NCBI GenBank assembly: GCA_900128395.1 | Contig: LT649248.1 | Coordinates: forward strand, 1 to 61,616 | Length of the DNA: 61,616 nt | Direction: 5' to 3' | Source of the DNA: Stramenopiles sp. TOSAG23-2 | Taxonomy: Eukaryota > Sar | Part shown: positions 17,037-28,124 of the stretch, in pieces | Numbering within the stretch: position 1 is the stretch's first letter | Layout of the letters: every line of letters begins with the position of its first letter | Made by a program: the position numbers and the translations under genes | Notes under the pieces: generated by a model | Seen by the model: only the letters and a program-made list of their open reading frames with translations | Told to the model about the DNA's origin: nothing | Databases searched by the model: none

Positions 17037-18314
17037 TTTATTGTTATTATTTATTATTAATTAATTATAAATAAAAAAAAAAAGTGAAAAAAGCAGATAG
17101 CAATTCGTTTATATATCTTCTTTCAAATTATGAAAATATAAAAAGTAAAGATGGAATAAATATTATATTGTATCTTATTATTGTATTTTATTATAATTGT
17201 GTTCGTTCGATCTATCTTTTATATATGCACCTTTCTCTGCACACATGTAATATTTTATTAATATTTATCCATAATATATATGTATAAGTTGTGCCTTTTC
17301 CAGCCTTCCCCGATATAATTTTTACTGTGCCGGCCAGTCGTAAATTTGTGGTACAAATTTGTTGGTATACTTAAACACTATATTACCTATCAAATACACA
17401 AATTAATCGGTTTTCAGGTTTTCGAGTGGTTGAGTTTTGGATTAATTTGTGTATTTGATAGGTAAATATAGTGTTTAAGTATAAAAGCAAATTTGTACCG
17501 AAAATTTACGACTGGCCGGCACAGTAAAAATTATATCGGGTATATAAATTAAAATAAGCAAGGTTATACTAATACTACCAGGTAAATACCAGGTGCAAAG
17601 TTGAAAGTTGAAGAACCTTCTCTTTACGACATTTAGTACGATAGAATATGTACTTAAAGGTATGAACCTATACCTAGCAAAAAAGAGAAGACAAAATGAC
17701 AAAATGACAATGTACTATCCCCCTTAACTACAAGGTTCACTCCCTTTAAAATTGAACGTTTAATATATGGAGTAAAATTAAAATCACGTTTATTTGTAAT
17801 GTACAAATATAATATTAGATACAACAACCTTTTGTGTTTTATACGGTATAATTTTGTTTTATTCTCTTTTTTTCTTGTAATCGCACATATACGAGGCGTA
17901 TACATATACACACATCTCTCTACTTTTACGTTTTATTTTGGTTATGATGTAACGCGACTCTGACTTTTAAAATTGAATCAAGGATCGAAACAACATTAAG
18001 GATTTTTTATATTATCTCCTGGTACTAATGCTGTAATGCTATACACATCATGTCATATTTTTTTTTGTCTCTATCAAAACATCTTAGACTTTTTACCCTA
18101 CTCTACCTCCAAAAACAACCAAGCAAAAAGTGCCCAACGTTATTATTTATTATTATTATAAATACATATATAGATTTTTAATATACTAATACTGTCCGGA
18201 GGATTATTTTAACAGAGATAGTAGTAGTAATATCAGAAGAGATTATATAGAAAAAAACAAGAGACGATATAGATTTATATATAGACATATATACAAAACA
18301 ATCTAGAGACAACC
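17037..18314. other. Divergent spacer carrying a foldback element
   Basis: 1.28 kb between the divergent phosphorylase and EF-hand genes. It contains the 232-bp foldback element at 17309-17540; the rest is AT-rich and shows no coding signal. The promoters of both genes must lie here. Confidence 0.6.
17309..17540. mobile_element. Foldback / MITE-like element with about 100-bp inverted arms
   Basis: The left arm (17309-17407) and right arm (17441-17540) are near-perfect reverse complements around a 33-base centre. Both outer ends read CCCGATATAATTTTTACTGTG going inwards; inside come GCCGGCCAGTCG and, near the centre, CTATCAAATACACAAATTAAT. A few scattered differences and a 1-base indel separate the arms. 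There is no ORF, so it would be non-autonomous. The bases outside the arms show no clear target-site duplication. It could instead be a hairpin RNA source. Confidence 0.8.
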
Positions 18315-18836
18315 ATGTCGTTACCATCAAGACGTTCAAGACGATTGCCTGGCAATGGCAGTAGCAGTAGTAATAGAACACCAATATTAACGGAAAGGGA
18401 ACAATTAGTAAAAGTGAAAAATATGTCTATAACATTATCCACACGTCGTAGTAGTAATAATAATAATAATAATAATAACCCCTTATCTTCTCGGAGATCA
18501 GCAATGGCAGTATCAAAATTTTCATCTAGAGCATTAAAAAAGAAAAATATACCATCCGCAAGAAGTAAAAATGGATCAACATCACGTAGCCGTCGTCGTC
18601 GTCGTCCACAAAGTGCACCTCGATTACGTACTACTAATAGCAATCCAAATAATAATAATAACAATAATAGAATATATATAGATGATAATTTATCATCATC
18701 AACCAAAGATAAATATAAAGTATCCAGTAGCAGAAGAAATGTAAAACAATCATCAAGATTAACAACATCAAGAATCCAAGAGATGAATAAACAAAATAAC
18801 AGTAATAATACACCTCTTGTTGAATGGAGTATAAAA

Positions 18837-18867
<31 letters not shown>

Positions 18868-21077
18868 GTAATAGAAAAAGTAATAGATCCAATAATACGA
18901 ATAAAATTTCATCAAATAATACTACTGAAATTGAACGTCGAATTATGGAAAAAATACATAATCAAAGAATTGAGGAAAAAGCAAGTGAAATGTATAGACG
19001 TTTAAGTGAACGTGCAACACAAAAATTTGGACGTATTGATGAGAGTTTTTTACATGATTATCACGTAGATGATGATGGCTTAATACCATTTGATGCGTTT
19101 TGGGAAACCGTAAATGGCATGTATGGAAAACAAATATCTAAAACAACAGCTAGAAAAATATTTGATTTAACAGATGATGATGGCGATGGTAAAATTTCTA
19201 TTAATGAATTAAGAGAATCATACGATAAAGCAAATATGAAATTACATAGTGCACGTGTTATTGATGTAAATAATATTAATAAACGGGATAGAACACCTAT
19301 AGTCGATAAAATTATAAAACAAATTCGTCAAGTATATAAAGATAAAAGTTCATTATTAAATGTTTTTCGTGCTGCGGATGAAGATCATAATGGGTATGTC
19401 AATGAAATAGAAATGCAACATGTTTTAAGCGGTTTAGGATTAAGTACATCGTTAAAGGAATGTGGTGAATTATGCGATTATTTCGATGCGGATGGTGATG
19501 GCAAAATTGAATACGATGAATTTATTGCATTCATTTCAACCCAAGGTGGTGAACACCATGAACAACATCATAAAGAGGAAAAAAACAAAGGAATACCAGA
19601 AGGGTTAAAGGAATTACATGCAATGCAAGAGCGCTTGTTGCAACGAAATCAAAGTATAGAAGGACCAAAGGAAAAAACAGTTGGAATTGATACGGTAGCA
19701 AAAATTATACGTGATAAATACGGTCGTAGAAATTCACTTAGAAAAGTATTTAGGGATTGGGATATAGATAAAAATGGCAAAGTTTCCAAGGAAGAAATGT
19801 TAGATATATTGCATCATATGGATGTAAAAATGAAAGATGATGATTTTGAATCATTATATGAAAAATTTGATGAAGATCATGAAGAAGGTGTGTCTTATAA
19901 CGAATTTATTGACTTTATTTTCCCTGCAAATCCCGATCAAGATGCACATATAAAATTAAAATTAGAGCAAGAAAAAATGCGTTTAGAAGCGGAAAAAATT
20001 AAAAACGTTACTCCAGGAACATTGGAGGAAGCAATGTTAATTGAAAAAATAAAAAAAAGTGTATTTGAACGATTGTCACGGAAAGGCAATAAAGGTACAT
20101 TAAAGGAGGCATTCCGAAAATTTGATTTAGATCATGATGGACAAGTTACCTATGATGAATTTCGCACTGGGATGAAAAATTTAGATAGCAGATTAACTGA
20201 TGGTCATATTGATATTTTATTATCCCAATTTGATAAAGATAATAGTGGTTCCATTGATTACCTTGAATTCGTTGCAAATGCATCGGAGCAAAATAATGAA
20301 AATGTTATGATGCAATATCACAGTCGATTAAAACGAAGTAATACGGAACGGGGGCATTTATTGCGAAAATCAGGCCAAACACGTGCACGTCGTAGACCGG
20401 CAACTGCAATCGCTGGGTTAACATTACACAAAAGTGCAAGTGCAAGCTTAGCAAAAGCTGCATCTGCATCAAATTTAGGCGCATTAAATTCAAAACGAAA
20501 TTTCATGCCATATACAGAACGTATGCGAAGGAAACGATTAAAATATATTATCCCACCAAGTGGTTCCAGCCGGGAAAGACATTTTCATTTTAAAGCATTG
20601 TATAATAGAAAACATGTACCACGTAAAGATAGTAATACGCCATATTATGATACTAGAAATTTAATCAATTTACCTGATGAAGGCAATAATTTCCAGACAC
20701 GTAGATTTAACATAGATCATGATCATGGATATTATACGACAAATATATCTGCATTACACAGCCGTCCATTATCACAACATGCAGGGCATCGTGCAGAAAA
20801 TATAGAACAAGCAAGAAGCGATTTAAAAGAATCAAGAAGATGGGGTAGAATAAAACGCAAACAAGAAAATTTTGCACGAATTTATAAAAATGAAATTGAA
20901 CCAAATAGATACAGAGAGGAAGATAAACGTGAAGCAAAAGTTACTAGTTTATTACGTCAACGTATGAATTATTTTAAATCATTAGAAAATAGATTTGAAC
21001 AAGATGCAGCATTACAAAAAGTATGTGGATTTGTAAAAGCAAATGATAAAAATAAGAGTGAAAATAAGATATATTAG
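18315..21077 (+). CDS. Multi-EF-hand calcium-binding protein (920 aa)
   Basis: The N-terminal 200 residues are basic, serine/arginine/asparagine-rich and disordered. Then come pairs of EF-hands. Good loops include DDDGDGKISINE (about 287), DEDHNGYVNEIE (about 355), DADGDGKIEYDE (about 391), DIDKNGKVSKEE (about 482), DLDHDGQVTYDE (about 604) and DKDNSGSIDYLE (about 641). DEDHEEGVSYNE (about 519) is degenerate and a partial hand is near 250. The C-terminal 250 residues are basic with no clear domain. Several loops have the full D-x-D-x-D-G ligand set, so Ca2+ binding is likely. Such proteins are common in flagella and cytoskeleton of protists; the location is inference. It ends 118 bp from the convergent neighbour. 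Confidence 0.9.
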
Positions 21078-21154
21078 ATATATAGTGTGCGTGCAGTATG
21101 ATAAGTGTTTTGTCTCTATTGATATGTACGAGTCGTATACGATACGAAAAATCA

Positions 21155-21170
21155 CACACACACACACACA
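21155..21170. repeat. (CA)n microsatellite
   Basis: A short uninterrupted CA dinucleotide run lies in the 118-bp spacer between two convergent genes. Confidence 0.8.
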
Positions 21171-21195
21171 CCCTTCTTCATTTTTCTCATTTATT

Positions 21196-22758
21196 TTATA
21201 ATCGACTCCGATCTACCCCTATTCCGATGACTCCGCCAAAACCACCACCATCTTTCTTCTTACGAATATTATCATTCTTGACTTCTACGAATAAATTTTT
21301 ATCAGTATACCTATGAGGTAGAACTTTTTTCATATGTGCAACTAATTGATCAAATTTTGGAGGTAAAAAAGATGCCCTTGTTAATGTTCCCCATCCTGAT
21401 GCATCGACGACTTCTTTTGGTAAATGTTGGCCAGCAATTCGAATTGAAACAAAATCTTGGAAGAAACATTGTAATCCCCATTTTTCTTTACGATCATGTT
21501 CTAATATAACACGTGGCAATTCTCTCCAAAATTGATCCAACGTTCCTAAATACCATGCATGCGTTAAAAACTCACATGATGGTCCTCCACCATGTAAACA
21601 CGTTTGTGGACTCAACACTAAATTATCTTCACTGACAATAGGTTCATGTTTACTAACATGCTCTGCATATTGATCTGTACAATTTATAATAAATGAACCT
21701 ATTGGTATTTCATGTTTCATAATAGTACCAACACGATTCTTTCTTAAATCTTTTAAGATTAACTCTAATGTTTGTGGGTTGCTATTGTTATAATTAATAT
21801 CAATTAAATGAGCTTTAAATATCTTTTCATTTGCTGGTGATAATACTTGTTTTATTTGTTCAACTTCTGCTTTTGAGCAAATTGCATTCATATGACTCTC
21901 TGGATCAGGGAATGGACTATGAAAAAATCCTTCTTTATTCCAAAAATTAAATACATCTTTTTCATTACTACCATTATACATTAACATACCTTTTATATTT
22001 GCATTTGCCGCTCTTCCACGTCGTACCATAAAATAGGTTCCATGTCCTGAAATACAATACATACGGTTCGTTACCCTTGATCCAAGTTCCGTTGACATTG
22101 CGTTCATTGCATCTACAGCTGTTTTACCACTACCAATAATATAAATTGGCTTGTCTTTATCTTTTGAAAAAAGCATCAATGCATTTGTAGCTGGTAATAA
22201 TACATCATTTGCAGTTAATGAATGAAATTTATCATTAACATTTTTACTCTCGGCAAATACAAATGATGCTTTGACTTTAAGATCATATCCATTTCCTTTT
22301 ATTAGTCGATTAGCAACAACGTTGATTTTGTGGATTGTATTGTTGTTAAATAATGGATATGCCATTATATTGACCTTTTTTGATTTTACGTTATGACCGC
22401 GATATTCATATCCCCATAATTCAATTATTTCAATACCTTTTTTGACTTTAATTTCATTAATACAATGTTTAAAATAATTTAATATTTCACCACGAGTTGC
22501 TAAATGTGATCTTTGATCGTATGTTCTTGCCAACGGCCATTTATGATCACCAACTGCATATCCTTCAAATGGTTGATGCAATGTGCAATATTTATATTGC
22601 GTTGGCCAGTGGCCGCCCCAATCTTCATTTCTTGCGATACAAACTATTGTCGACCCTTTGGGTAAATAATGCGACGCTGCATTTACTGCATTAATCCCTG
22701 CATATCCATTTCCAATCACACATAAATCACAATGAAGAGTGGTTGTATTGTGTTCCAT
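21196..22758 (-). CDS. Flavin monooxygenase-like FAD/NAD(P)-binding oxidoreductase (520 aa)
   Basis: Near the N-terminus the FAD-binding motif VIGNGYAGINAV (about 14-25) is followed by WGGHWPTQYKYCTLHQP, a pattern typical of flavin-containing monooxygenases and related hydroxylases. A second Rossmann motif, IIGSGKTAVDAM (about 204), would bind NAD(P)H. The C-terminal part includes INCTDQYAEH and a GGGPSCEF stretch. The substrate is unknown. The start is the first ATG, and no signal peptide is present. The last residues overlap a downstream (CA)n run only in the spacer, not the gene. Confidence 0.8.
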   Translation of the reverse strand: MEHNTTTLHCDLCVIGNGYAGINAVNAASHYLPKGSTIVCIARNEDWGGHWPTQYKYCTLHQPFEGYAVGDHKWPLARTYDQRSHLATRGEILNYFKHCINEIKVKKGIEIIELWGYEYRGHNVKSKKVNIMAYPLFNNNTIHKINVVANRLIKGNGYDLKVKASFVFAESKNVNDKFHSLTANDVLLPATNALMLFSKDKDKPIYIIGSGKTAVDAMNAMSTELGSRVTNRMYCISGHGTYFMVRRGRAANANIKGMLMYNGSNEKDVFNFWNKEGFFHSPFPDPESHMNAICSKAEVEQIKQVLSPANEKIFKAHLIDINYNNSNPQTLELILKDLRKNRVGTIMKHEIPIGSFIINCTDQYAEHVSKHEPIVSEDNLVLSPQTCLHGGGPSCEFLTHAWYLGTLDQFWRELPRVILEHDRKEKWGLQCFFQDFVSIRIAGQHLPKEVVDASGWGTLTRASFLPPKFDQLVAHMKKVLPHRYTDKNLFVEVKNDNIRKKKDGGGFGGVIGIGVDRSRL

Positions 22759-23401
22759 GTTTTCTTCTTGCCGTTGATCAATATTATTACTTCCACATAC
22801 AAAGACGCATGATATCCTATATTATTATACCACCTGTTGGTTTAGGGCGTAAAAGATATTTATATATATTTTAAATTTTATAATCTATTTAGTATATGAT
22901 TTACTTTTACTCTCTCCACTAAATTTTATATCTATTTTATATTTAATTTTTTTTGTTTTGTTTTTTTCCAGGTTCGTTAGAAGACACACACTCTCAATAC
23001 CTTAAAGTTTGTATTAGTATAGGAATAGCATTAACATAGAGTTGTAAAATAGGGTTATGAATATAGCTTCTTATATTTTTGGTTATCCGTTTCTTGCACA
23101 CTTTTCTTCCCATCTCATTTTTATTATAATTTGCATCATATATATATATTATTTGCATATACATTGTATTAAATAGAGACAGGACGCAGGTAATAGAGAA
23201 CAGTAGAAACAACAAAGAAACATATAATATATATAATATATTGTATATAATATATATATTAAGATACATAGATACATATACCGTCTTGATAAATATAATT
23301 AGCTGTGGTAATTGGAGTAATATAATATTATATATATATATATATACTATATACATTTATATATATATATATAACTAAGAAAAGTATAAAATTTGTAAAA
23401 C
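22759..23401. other. Divergent spacer rich in TA runs
   Basis: 643 bp between two divergent genes. Long TA dinucleotide tracts lie at about 23225-23265 and 23325-23375, the nearest about 30 bp before the start codon at 23402. No gene was recognised. Confidence 0.5.
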
Positions 23402-25534
23402 ATGCCACCAAAGGAAGAACCAAAAGATAATGATGGCAAAGAAGGTAAATCTGCATTGGAAGAAGAATTAAATTTAATCGGTGGGAAAGAATTAGTGCTT
23501 GCTAGGATGGAGTTGGATACATCGCAAAATCATTTAAAAGAAAAAATAAAAGAAAATAAAACTTTAATGAAAGCATGTGAAGAGTTAAAATCACATTTGG
23601 AAACACAAAAAGCAGATGCTAAGGATATTTATTATTATTTACATAAAAAATTGGATGATAATTATGATGTAATTGATTCATTGGAGAAAAGAATTATAGT
23701 ATTAAAATCAGAACGAGAACGTTCGGATGAATTATATGAAAAAAAAATAGCAGTTATAAATAAAGATAATGAAAAAGAAAATGCACGTTTGCAAACGATT
23801 ATTAAAGAGTTACGGGATGACTTGCATACGTTAACAGAATTTAAAGATGCAAAGCAACGTATGGAAGCAAGAATTAAATATTTGGAAGATCATCTAGCAT
23901 CAGAAAAAGAAGGTAGAGCGGATGATATTACATTATTAGAACGTAGGAATATACAAGAAAAAGAACGTTTGAAAAAAGAAATGTTAATTAAAATAAAAGA
24001 AACAAAACAAAATCTATTGTCGATGACAGAGGATCAATTGCATACAACGACGAAAAGAACTATTTTAGAAAATGAACAAATGACAACAGAATTGCAATAT
24101 CAATCAAAAGAAACAGAACGTTTATTACGTCGTTTTAATCGTGTATCGGAAGAAAATAAAAGATTAAAAACAGATATTGATATTTTAAAAGGAAATGAGG
24201 TGGAATATGCTAAAAAATCGCATTTCTTTCAAAAATTAATCAAAAAATTACATGAAAAATTAAAGGCACAAACATACCCTGATTTAGGATTAGAAAAAGG
24301 AGAAGATAAAGGAGGTAGTGGTAGTAGAAACAATAATAACAATAGTAGGTCACGATCATCTCGTGGTGGTACAAATACTCCTGGTGGTCGTGGAAATAGT
24401 CGACATAGTAATTTAGCTAGCCGTTCTGGTCGTGGAAATGTTGTCCGTGCATTGCAAGAGAAAGCTGGTTCATTGGAAATTAGCCTTGAACAAGTATGTA
24501 GCGAATTAGATAATACACGAGAGCAATTGCAACGTTTGATGGAGGAACAAGATTATTCACAATCATTACGAGATGAAGCAGTAGGATTTTTAATGTCATG
24601 CTTAGCAGATATTAAAAAGAAAGGAATACCGTCAAATCCACAAAATACAAGTTATATTTCCAGCGGTCAAGGTGGTGGTGGTGGTGCTTCAATAACAACA
24701 CCAACTCCAAGTAACCATCGATTTGGTGGATTACCATCTACTGTATCTACTGAAAGCAGCGCTATAAACAACCAAGGTAATAATAATAATAATAATGGAA
24801 ACCCAGTACAAATAGACAAGTTAACAATGGTGCAGAGGGAAAGAATATTAATGTATTTATTAGACAAATTACATAAATTTAGCCAAAGCTTTGCATCGCG
24901 TGGTGGAAGTGGTACATTTGCAACACAACAAAGTTTATCAGATGGTATCAGTCGTGATGGTGGTAGTCGTATCAGTTCGACTGGATTACCACCAATTGAT
25001 GGGCATCAACAACATTCATCATCAACATTTGATGATGCAAACTTGGCAAATGATTTCACACGTTTATTTGCAACACCAGGTGGTGCATTAGGAGGTGGTA
25101 CTGGTGGCGATAATATGGGTATGAATATGATAAATAATAACAACAATAGCAACAAAAATGTACAATCAATTGGAATTCAAACTGATAGTGCTGCACCTGT
25201 CACTATACTGCGTAGTGTAGATGTCGGTATATCAGGACAACGTGGCATATTTAGTGGCGATGGCACTGATAGTGGTGGGTATGGATATAGTGTAGGTTCC
25301 ATTAGTGATGAAACAAATAAATCAGAAACATTAACAAGTCGTTTACTACGAGGAAATGTAAGAGATTGGGGAAGGCCTGCGCCATTGTATACTAAAGTAG
25401 GTGGTGCTGCTCGTGGTTCTTCATTGTATTTAAAAAAACGTAGTGGATTTGCTGGTGGTGGTAGTAGTAATTCAGTAAATCCAACTGCACAACCACCTAA
25501 TTTAGTAGGTGATAAAGGTGCTACGATAGGTTAA
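23402..25534 (+). CDS. Coiled-coil protein, CFAP157-like (710 aa)
   Basis: Residues about 15-300 form a long coiled coil with heptad-like Leu/Ile spacing and few breaks. The segment with SMTEDQLHTTTKRTI, NEQMTTELQYQSKE and KSHFFQKLIKKLHEKL resembles the conserved core of ciliary coiled-coil proteins of the CFAP157/BBOF1 type, associated with basal bodies and axonemes. The tail (about 310-710) is low-complexity Gly/Ser/Asn with a second short coil near 355-390 and an IQTDS motif around residue 593 that fits a dynein light chain LC8 site. Length is greater than usual for the family because of the tail. The family call is tentative; a cytoskeletal role is likely. Confidence 0.65.
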   Translation: MPPKEEPKDNDGKEGKSALEEELNLIGGKELVLARMELDTSQNHLKEKIKENKTLMKACEELKSHLETQKADAKDIYYYLHKKLDDNYDVIDSLEKRIIVLKSERERSDELYEKKIAVINKDNEKENARLQTIIKELRDDLHTLTEFKDAKQRMEARIKYLEDHLASEKEGRADDITLLERRNIQEKERLKKEMLIKIKETKQNLLSMTEDQLHTTTKRTILENEQMTTELQYQSKETERLLRRFNRVSEENKRLKTDIDILKGNEVEYAKKSHFFQKLIKKLHEKLKAQTYPDLGLEKGEDKGGSGSRNNNNNSRSRSSRGGTNTPGGRGNSRHSNLASRSGRGNVVRALQEKAGSLEISLEQVCSELDNTREQLQRLMEEQDYSQSLRDEAVGFLMSCLADIKKKGIPSNPQNTSYISSGQGGGGGASITTPTPSNHRFGGLPSTVSTESSAINNQGNNNNNNGNPVQIDKLTMVQRERILMYLLDKLHKFSQSFASRGGSGTFATQQSLSDGISRDGGSRISSTGLPPIDGHQQHSSSTFDDANLANDFTRLFATPGGALGGGTGGDNMGMNMINNNNNSNKNVQSIGIQTDSAAPVTILRSVDVGISGQRGIFSGDGTDSGGYGYSVGSISDETNKSETLTSRLLRGNVRDWGRPAPLYTKVGGAARGSSLYLKKRSGFAGGGSSNSVNPTAQPPNLVGDKGATIG

Positions 25535-25744
25535 TATTAGGTTAAAATTCTATATTACCCGAGAGATATGTGAGATATCATCATTGTGCCTTTTATTAAA
25601 ATATATATATATATATATGCAGAAGCTAAACTAAAAATTTGATATATTTTTGATATGTGTGTGTATAAAAAATGTTTAAAATACGAATATTATATACTCT
25701 CTAGATATTTAACACGGTTCGTACGTCGTACACGCGATATCATA

Positions 25745-26585
25745 TTATCTATACACCCCACATAAAACATAATTTCGTTTAGACCATTCTCTTGGAAATC
25801 GATACATATTTATTAAAGACCATGATGAAGATGTTGCTGCTTTTTTATGCTTTTTCTTCACCACATTAACATTATCATCATCTTCATCACCAATAATATA
25901 TTTCAATATACGTAAATTATTGATAATTCGTGTAGCATTGTATTGAATTTCTACATCTTGAAAATCATTTGTTTCCGCCATTTTTGCTAAGATATTATAT
26001 TCATTGGTAGACTTACATATATTTCTAGGTCGTAGATTAGGATATGAGTTGAAACAACAAGTAACAAGACAAAATGATAATTTCTTTCTACCACATAAAT
26101 CCAATATAGCATCTGATAATCCACCACAACAATGCAAACCAACTATTATCGGAGAAGATGAAGAACTTGAATCATTATTATTGTCAGTAGCAATACTACT
26201 ACTAGTACCATTATTTAAAATTGCAAGATCATTCAATGTTTCACATTTAAATTGAATATTTTCAATTTTTAATTCAATTGCTCGTTGTTCACCAGCTTTT
26301 AAACTAGATTCATTTGGTTCTAAAATAATAACTTGTTGTTTTGGAAATGAAATTGCCAATGCTAAACCTAAATCGCCTCTACCACCACCAACATCTATAA
26401 TAACTTGGTTTTTTTTCAATATCATATTTTCTTTTAATATTTTAATTAATGTTTGAACTTGTGGCCTTTTTTTTCTTTTTGCATAATCAATACGTCTATC
26501 GATCATCATTGCTGTTTGTTGATTTTTTACATCATTATTAATATTAGTTCCATTATGAATATCGTCGTGATCATTCTTCTTCTTC

Positions 26586-26636
<51 letters not shown>

Positions 26637-27388
26637 GTAATACCAGTAGTAGTTGAAAGTGATGATAAAAAATGTTTCAAATTTTTTGTTGGATCAACAT
26701 CTCCTAATGTACAAGTATTGTCTAAAAATGATTGATTTAATATGATTTCTTTGAACTTTAATTTGTCATTATTCATATATTTCTGTAAAATTTCTTTATT
26801 TTCTACTGGTGCTTTAACACGACCTCTTCTTTTACGACCAGTAGAAATTTCTCTAGCCTTTTTTGAACACCATCGTTTTTTATCATGTTTTTTCATAGAT
26901 AATACATCTTCCAACAATAATTCCTCGTTGTCGTTATTATTATCAATATATGTATTGGCTGTAGCTTTCGAAATAATTTGTTGTTCTACTAATAATAAAA
27001 GATCCCAAAGAACAGATGGGGAAACGCCTGGTTTAAATTTCAATGGTTGAAATGAATGTACAAATAATGTTTTTGTCTTTGTTTTCGTATAACCAAAGAT
27101 ACCAGATGCAATCATAGATACATTTGGTTTTATTAATTTAGCATATTTTCTATATAATTCTTGTATATTTTGATTTTCACGTGGTTGAATAGCTAATTGC
27201 AATGATGATGATGATGAATTAGTGTTATTATTATTATCCGTATTATTATTTGGCAAAAATGTCAAAAATATTAATTTTGAACTGTGTTTTCTAACATGTT
27301 TAATAATTCCAGATAATGTTATGATTTCATTTGGTATATTATTATTATTCTTAGATTTAAGCAATGGTTGTTTCACCTGTGTATCCAT
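25745..27388 (-). CDS. SAM-dependent methyltransferase (Methyltransf_32 / METTL25-like, 547 aa)
   Basis: The SAM-binding motif IIDVGGGRGDLGLALA (about 328) is followed by VIILEPNESSLKAGEQRA, then GLHCCGGLSDAILDL (about 418) and FCLVTCCFNSYP. This order (glycine-rich loop, acidic residue after strand 2, HxCGGLxD, then TCCF in place of PCCY) fits the Methyltransf_32 group that includes METTL25 and GSTCD-like proteins. The N-terminal 200 residues have no clear domain. A run of about 15 asparagines precedes the catalytic half. The substrate is unknown. It lies tail-to-tail with the CFAP157-like gene, 210 bp away. Confidence 0.75.
26587..26636 (-). repeat. (TTA)n trinucleotide run encoding polyasparagine
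   Basis: An uninterrupted TTA run on the + strand reads AAT on the coding strand and gives the longest Asn homopolymer in the window. It lies in a likely disordered linker of the methyltransferase. Confidence 0.9.
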
Positions 27389-27516
27389 TATTATGCTTGT
27401 CGTTGTATGTTGATATAATATTTCCCCTTGTCTAGTTGTTGTCGTATAGCAATATATATATAATATATTAATATATATTATATAGTTTTTTATTAATGAT
27501 ATATCTACTTGTATTA

Positions 27517-27747
27517 TTAAAATATTAATTTCTGTTTAATATTATCTAGATCCCTTATATTATACCTATTTGATTCGATATTGCTTTTCCTTGGTTTACG
27601 TTTGCGTGCGGGTGCCCAAACAGATTTTGGATTGTTAATAATAGTTGCAGTTGTATTGACTTGATTCAATGGTGGTGAAATGGCTCTTATTCTATTATTA
27701 TTATTATTGTCTTGATTATTCGTATTATTAATTTCTTTTCCACTCAT
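27517..27747 (-). CDS. Small basic Asn-rich protein (76 aa), unknown
   Basis: I start it at the ATG at 27747-27745 (MSGKEINN), because the upstream extension in the same frame is low-quality AT-rich spacer. The Asn run near residue 14 resembles those of neighbouring real genes. The C-terminal half holds a basic SVWAPARKRKPRKS stretch and a short amphipathic end. It follows the methyltransferase gene on the same strand with 128 bp between them. No family recognised; it could be a nucleic-acid-binding or nuclear peptide. Confidence 0.45.
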   Translation of the reverse strand: MSGKEINNTNNQDNNNNNRIRAISPPLNQVNTTATIINNPKSVWAPARKRKPRKSNIESNRYNIRDLDNIKQKLIF

Positions 27748-27940
27748 ATATGATATGTAATAAAATTGTTTTTCTACGTATATTTGTATATGTATCTTAA
27801 TAAATATAATAAATAGAAACAAATCGGTTTGCTTCTTGTATACTGTTTGTTTTATGTGCTCTATCAAATGTATATAGTTGCACTTTGTCGATAGTATTAG
27901 TCTATCTATCATATCTTTTTTTTTTTTTTTTTTTTTTTTT

Positions 27941-28004
27941 TGTATAGAATTACTATGTTATTTTTTTAACACACACTTTCCTCTTCCAGTAATATTGTTG
28001 TGGC
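27941..28004. repeat. 64-bp direct repeat, copy 1
   Basis: It starts with TGTATAGAATTACTATGTTA, runs through a T/A stretch and CACACTTTCCTCTTCCAG, and ends with AATATTGTTGTGGC. It is preceded by a T run. The second copy lies exactly 120 bp downstream with a single base difference. Confidence 0.9.
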
Positions 28005-28060
28005 TGCAAACGTGCATTTTCTTTTTCATTATCTTTATTTATAACTTCTTTTTTTTTTTT

Positions 28061-28124
28061 TGTATAGAATTACTATGTTATTTTTTAAACACACACTTTC
28101 CTCTTCCAGTAATATTGTTGTGGC
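28061..28124. repeat. 64-bp direct repeat, copy 2
   Basis: It is identical to the copy at 27941 apart from one T/A difference near the middle, and it too follows a T run. The intervening 56 bp do not recur downstream, so this is a spaced duplication rather than a longer tandem array. Confidence 0.9.

Noticed and set aside
18275-18892. Minus-strand ORF of 205 codons over the EF-hand gene
   Set aside because: It is the Leu/Asp-rich shadow of AAT and AGT repeats on the coding strand; composition is artificial and no family fits.
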